Translations under genes and position numbers: made by a program
Source of the DNA: Kiritimatiellia bacterium
Lineage (GTDB): Bacteria > Verrucomicrobiota > Kiritimatiellia > RFP12 > UBA1067
Direction of reading: 5' to 3'
NCBI GenBank assembly: GCA_017406465.1
Contig: JAFQYM010000061.1
Span: forward strand, 61,360-125,359
DNA length: 64,000 bases
Shown here: one piece after another, positions 62,901 through 64,000 of the stretch
Layout: each line of letters begins with the position of its first letter
Position numbering within the stretch: the stretch's first letter is position 1
Notes under the pieces: model-generated
The model's database searches: none
Seen by the model: the letters and a program-made list of their open reading frames with translations, nothing else
What the model was told of the DNA's origin: nothing

Positions 62901-63806
62901 CGCGACGGAAAAGTAGTAGTCGTCCGACTGTTTCCACGCGGCCGATTTGTTGGTGATTTCCCAAACTTGCACGCCGTCAACAAATGCCGTGCAGATTTTC
63001 GTGAGCGGATCGCGCGCAATCATCAGGTGATGCCACGTGCCTATCGCCGGCGTAGTCGGCTCGGCGGACCAAAAACTGCTACCGTCACCGTCGCGAACGC
63101 CGAGTTTCCCGGTTGTCATCAGACCAAAGCCAGTTCCTCTGTTCCAGTTGGCACTTGTGTTGCCGAAAATCAACGCGACCGTGCTCGGCGCGGCATCCCA
63201 TTTCGCCCAGCCCTCAAAAGTAAAGTTCGTTACGGTCTTCAACTCCTGCGAAACAGAAAGTGGCGCCCTGACCCATTGCGACGATGACGCATCGAAACCA
63301 ATGGCAGAACCAACGATGCCGGCGCACGTCGCCCCTTCGCCGGCGCCGTAGCGCGACTGGCGCGTGCCGTCAATGGCGACACCACCTTCTTCCTCGAAGG
63401 ACCACGAAAGCGTGTAGGTGTCGGGATCGAACGGCGTAGCGAGCGCTTCGCGCGCCGGCGCGGAGGCGTTGCCCCAGAAAACGAGGATCTTCGTCCCGGC
63501 GACGAGCTCGGGGATCTTGACGTAGAATTCGCTCGTGCCGTTGACGTCCCAAGACATGACCGAACTCGGCAGCTCCTCGCCGCCAACAGAGGCAAAGCGG
63601 ACATCACCGCCCTTTTCGCCGCAACACGACGCGTAGGAGAAACCGCCGACGCCATCAGCGAGGCGGATGAGCGCCGGGAAGTTCGTGAGGGTCGTCGTCC
63701 CCGCATAGCCGGGGAACGTGATCTCGGCATGATGAGAAAAAGCGCTCCACTCCGGTGTCGCAAAAATCGCCAACGGAGAAACCAGTGCAAGAAAGAGAAT
63801 TTTCAT
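59955..63806 (-). CDS. Giant secreted protein: DUF2341, LamG-like and Pmp-like beta-helix, PKD, C-terminal anchor
   Basis: The 1283-residue protein starts MKILFLALVSPLAIFATPEW, a signal peptide. A DUF2341 domain (about residues 20-120, FPALIRLADG...LVFWGNASAP) comes first, then a LamG/concanavalin-like domain (about 130-345, WHHLMIARDPLTKICTAFVDG). After a beta-repeat come a parallel beta-helix (460-840) with the Pmp-like FENCTFMNNTAAGYGGAIY, a PKD domain (about 850-930, VTYAWDFGDGTTSTAA), a second beta-helix and a final LAGNIRLLGKPDIGCYE signature. The C-terminus is AAGLSILVR. The -10 TATCAT ends 9 bases before ATG 63806, favouring that start over 63839. Confidence 0.83.
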   Translation of the reverse strand: MKILFLALVSPLAIFATPEWSAFSHHAEITFPGYAGTTTLTNFPALIRLADGVGGFSYASCCGEKGGDVRFASVGGEELPSSVMSWDVNGTSEFYVKIPELVAGTKILVFWGNASAPAREALATPFDPDTYTLSWSFEEEGGVAIDGTRQSRYGAGEGATCAGIVGSAIGFDASSSQWVRAPLSVSQELKTVTNFTFEGWAKWDAAPSTVALIFGNTSANWNRGTGFGLMTTGKLGVRDGDGSSFWSAEPTTPAIGTWHHLMIARDPLTKICTAFVDGVQVWEITNKSAAWKQSDDYYFSVAHGVISGWTGYFTGSVDEVRAQSVCRNGDYAAAVYANVVEYSDFIAIANADGEAAPVASSTVRQFPVTISAGANGSVSLPLADALYDEGTVVEVTATPASDDYAFYAWEGNCPTLQVFSASLKLPVDCARSVTAIFAPACHVSAADGNDATADGSSALPYASIEAAVNAVNATGSFPAVVLVGDGEYTLSYSLPTARPSGYDGSMTGFAVALTNRVALRSANGAASTGINCDKKSAYGAIVLTDPGAVVDGFAITNAYLNNWNYRGGWFYSNGGHVQNCFLGGSTFGDNCSCGVMLAKGWMQRCTIANVALKTGSSSYGGPVRATGGFIDTCVFSNNTHKAGIRLGAALVRNCLFANNSNPDTNSGRSGGAVYCEGQAVFENCTFMNNTAAGYGGAIYGDSVVVNCAFGGNSTTQAANGMDFYNKVRLANSLSAYTTATDGNIVGTPTVDPAATAAGDYAPTGVSATRNKGLAASWLYEPGRADIAGNARVNESAPDIGAFEYVSSGQEELAVDVSASAYTGTDTLAVNFSATVVGAGAGGVTYAWDFGDGTTSTAATPSHTYDAAGYYTVSLTVTDVDDNTRTASFDDGANLIKVIPSTCYVRAVGESTPVEPYATPGTAANDVYSAFLLSPAKIDIGEGDIPIGESFSIETALEIRGKGPDATRVNMSNKTITLSASGATVADLTLRNSYRNNEWNVGMVNLCAAGTILTNCVVRDGANPNAGLVRLTSSGKVVDCTITGGFANCAGAGGIRIDKNCGARIERCFVTNNVASVNVGAGNLNIRGAGIWVLPDGIGSGGAPVIRNCLVARNLGVSTAASYRDHYGAGICAEAAIIIENCTIVSNVIDRSDYATGLYVSTSSAFVTNTVFWGNFAGDAEGALRESDVGGVAGATFSHSLAPEFATAAASDWTLDACASGDPLFKDFDGGDYTFRGSSPLANAGARLGWMEDATDLAGNIRLLGKPDIGCYECVAAGLSILVR

Positions 63807-63814
63807 TTCTTTAC

Positions 63815-63820
63815 ATGATA
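63815..63820 (-). promoter_or_regulatory. Promoter of the giant-protein run (-10 TATCAT), leaderless arrangement
   Basis: TTTTGGTATCAT on the minus strand, ending 9 bases before ATG 63806. Confidence 0.65.
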
Positions 63821-63866
63821 CCAAAATTTCCACCGACAATCAATCGATCAATTGTCGCGTTGTGCT

Positions 63867-63998
63867 TTGCCAGAGTAAACGCAATTTTAGATTTTGTTTA
63901 GTTGGTCAAAGGTGAAGGTTGAGGGATTGATTGAAGTGGATAGAGGATTCCCCATCCTCCTACCCTCCCTAGGGAGGGACTTGCGTTTACTTTGGCAA
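63867..63998. mobile_element. Candidate MITE or palindromic element with 18-bp terminal inverted repeats
   Basis: TTGCCAGAGTAAACGCAA (63867-63884) and its inverted partner TTGCGTTTACTTTGGCAA (63981-63998) match at 17 of 18 bases. Inside is a perfect 16-bp palindrome CCCTCCCTAGGGAGGG (63963-63978). No coding frame is inside. The window ends 2 bases later, so the target duplication cannot be checked. Confidence 0.6.
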
Positions 63999-64000
63999 TG

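Noticed and set aside
50446..63806. Classical type V autotransporter
   Set aside because: Beta-helix passengers are present, but no C-terminal 12-strand barrel domain ending in Phe or Trp could be seen in any of the proteins.

Overview
The window looks like the chromosome of a GC-rich, Gram-negative member of the PVC superphylum, probably a Kiritimatiellota/Verrucomicrobiota-type bacterium. The grounds are a 51-residue lysine/arginine-rich protein (24366-24521) of a type I associate with Verrucomicrobia, Chlamydiae and relatives, a fused RpiB-GlyA enzyme, chlamydial-Pmp-like repeats in giant secreted proteins, and lipopolysaccharide/Tol-like and peptidoglycan genes. This placement is inference. 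No rRNA, tRNA, CRISPR array or complete insertion sequence was seen. Coding density is very high, and no gene-free stretch reaches 300 bases.

Layout. 1-7125 (minus): an O-antigen-ligase-like protein cut by the window edge, ispG, rseP, a Tat-exported phosphoesterase, a wrecked hydrolase gene, dxr and cysS (isoprenoid precursors plus envelope). 7175-13075 (minus): potABCD polyamine-type importer coupled to lepA. 13168-21193 (minus): an RNA methyltransferase, nfo, an unusual three-gene ExbB/MotA-like membrane system, a polytopic membrane protein, and nadE. 21270-24521 (plus): mtaB, recO, a lipoprotein PPIase and the small basic protein, ended by a terminator. 24671-33001 (minus): gyrB, murD, a LysM lipoprotein, ftsW, xseA and a Tat-exported flavoprotein, tightly packed. 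33192-38666 (minus): TPR protein, ExbB, ExbD, a small membrane protein, pyrE and ribBA. 38723-43747 (minus): rpiB-glyA, era and a domain-permuted GH3 enzyme, behind a structured leader RNA. 43868-47569: a membrane-anchored double AAA+ ATPase, divergent from a cysteine desulfurase and a small lipoprotein. 47593-63806 (minus): four very large secreted beta-helix-type proteins. 63867-63998: a candidate MITE.

Three signals run across the window. First, promoters are mostly an extended -10 box (TGGTATAAT) without a clear -35, and in at least eight cases the box lies 7-10 bases before the start codon, so the mRNAs should be leaderless. Second, short tandem repeats of 7-9 bp and small palindromic elements sit between genes and also in frame inside housekeeping genes (rseP, era, nadE, murD, cysS), comparable to Rickettsia palindromic elements or cyanobacterial heptamer repeats. 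Third, three giant surface proteins end in the same short C-terminal pattern (Gly, hydrophobics, Val-Arg-COOH), a possible sorting signal.

Many genes overlap by 1-4 bases (ATGA, GTGA, TAATG), so translational coupling is widespread. Start codons were chosen from promoter position, Shine-Dalgarno sites and family N-termini, and several differ from the longest open frame.
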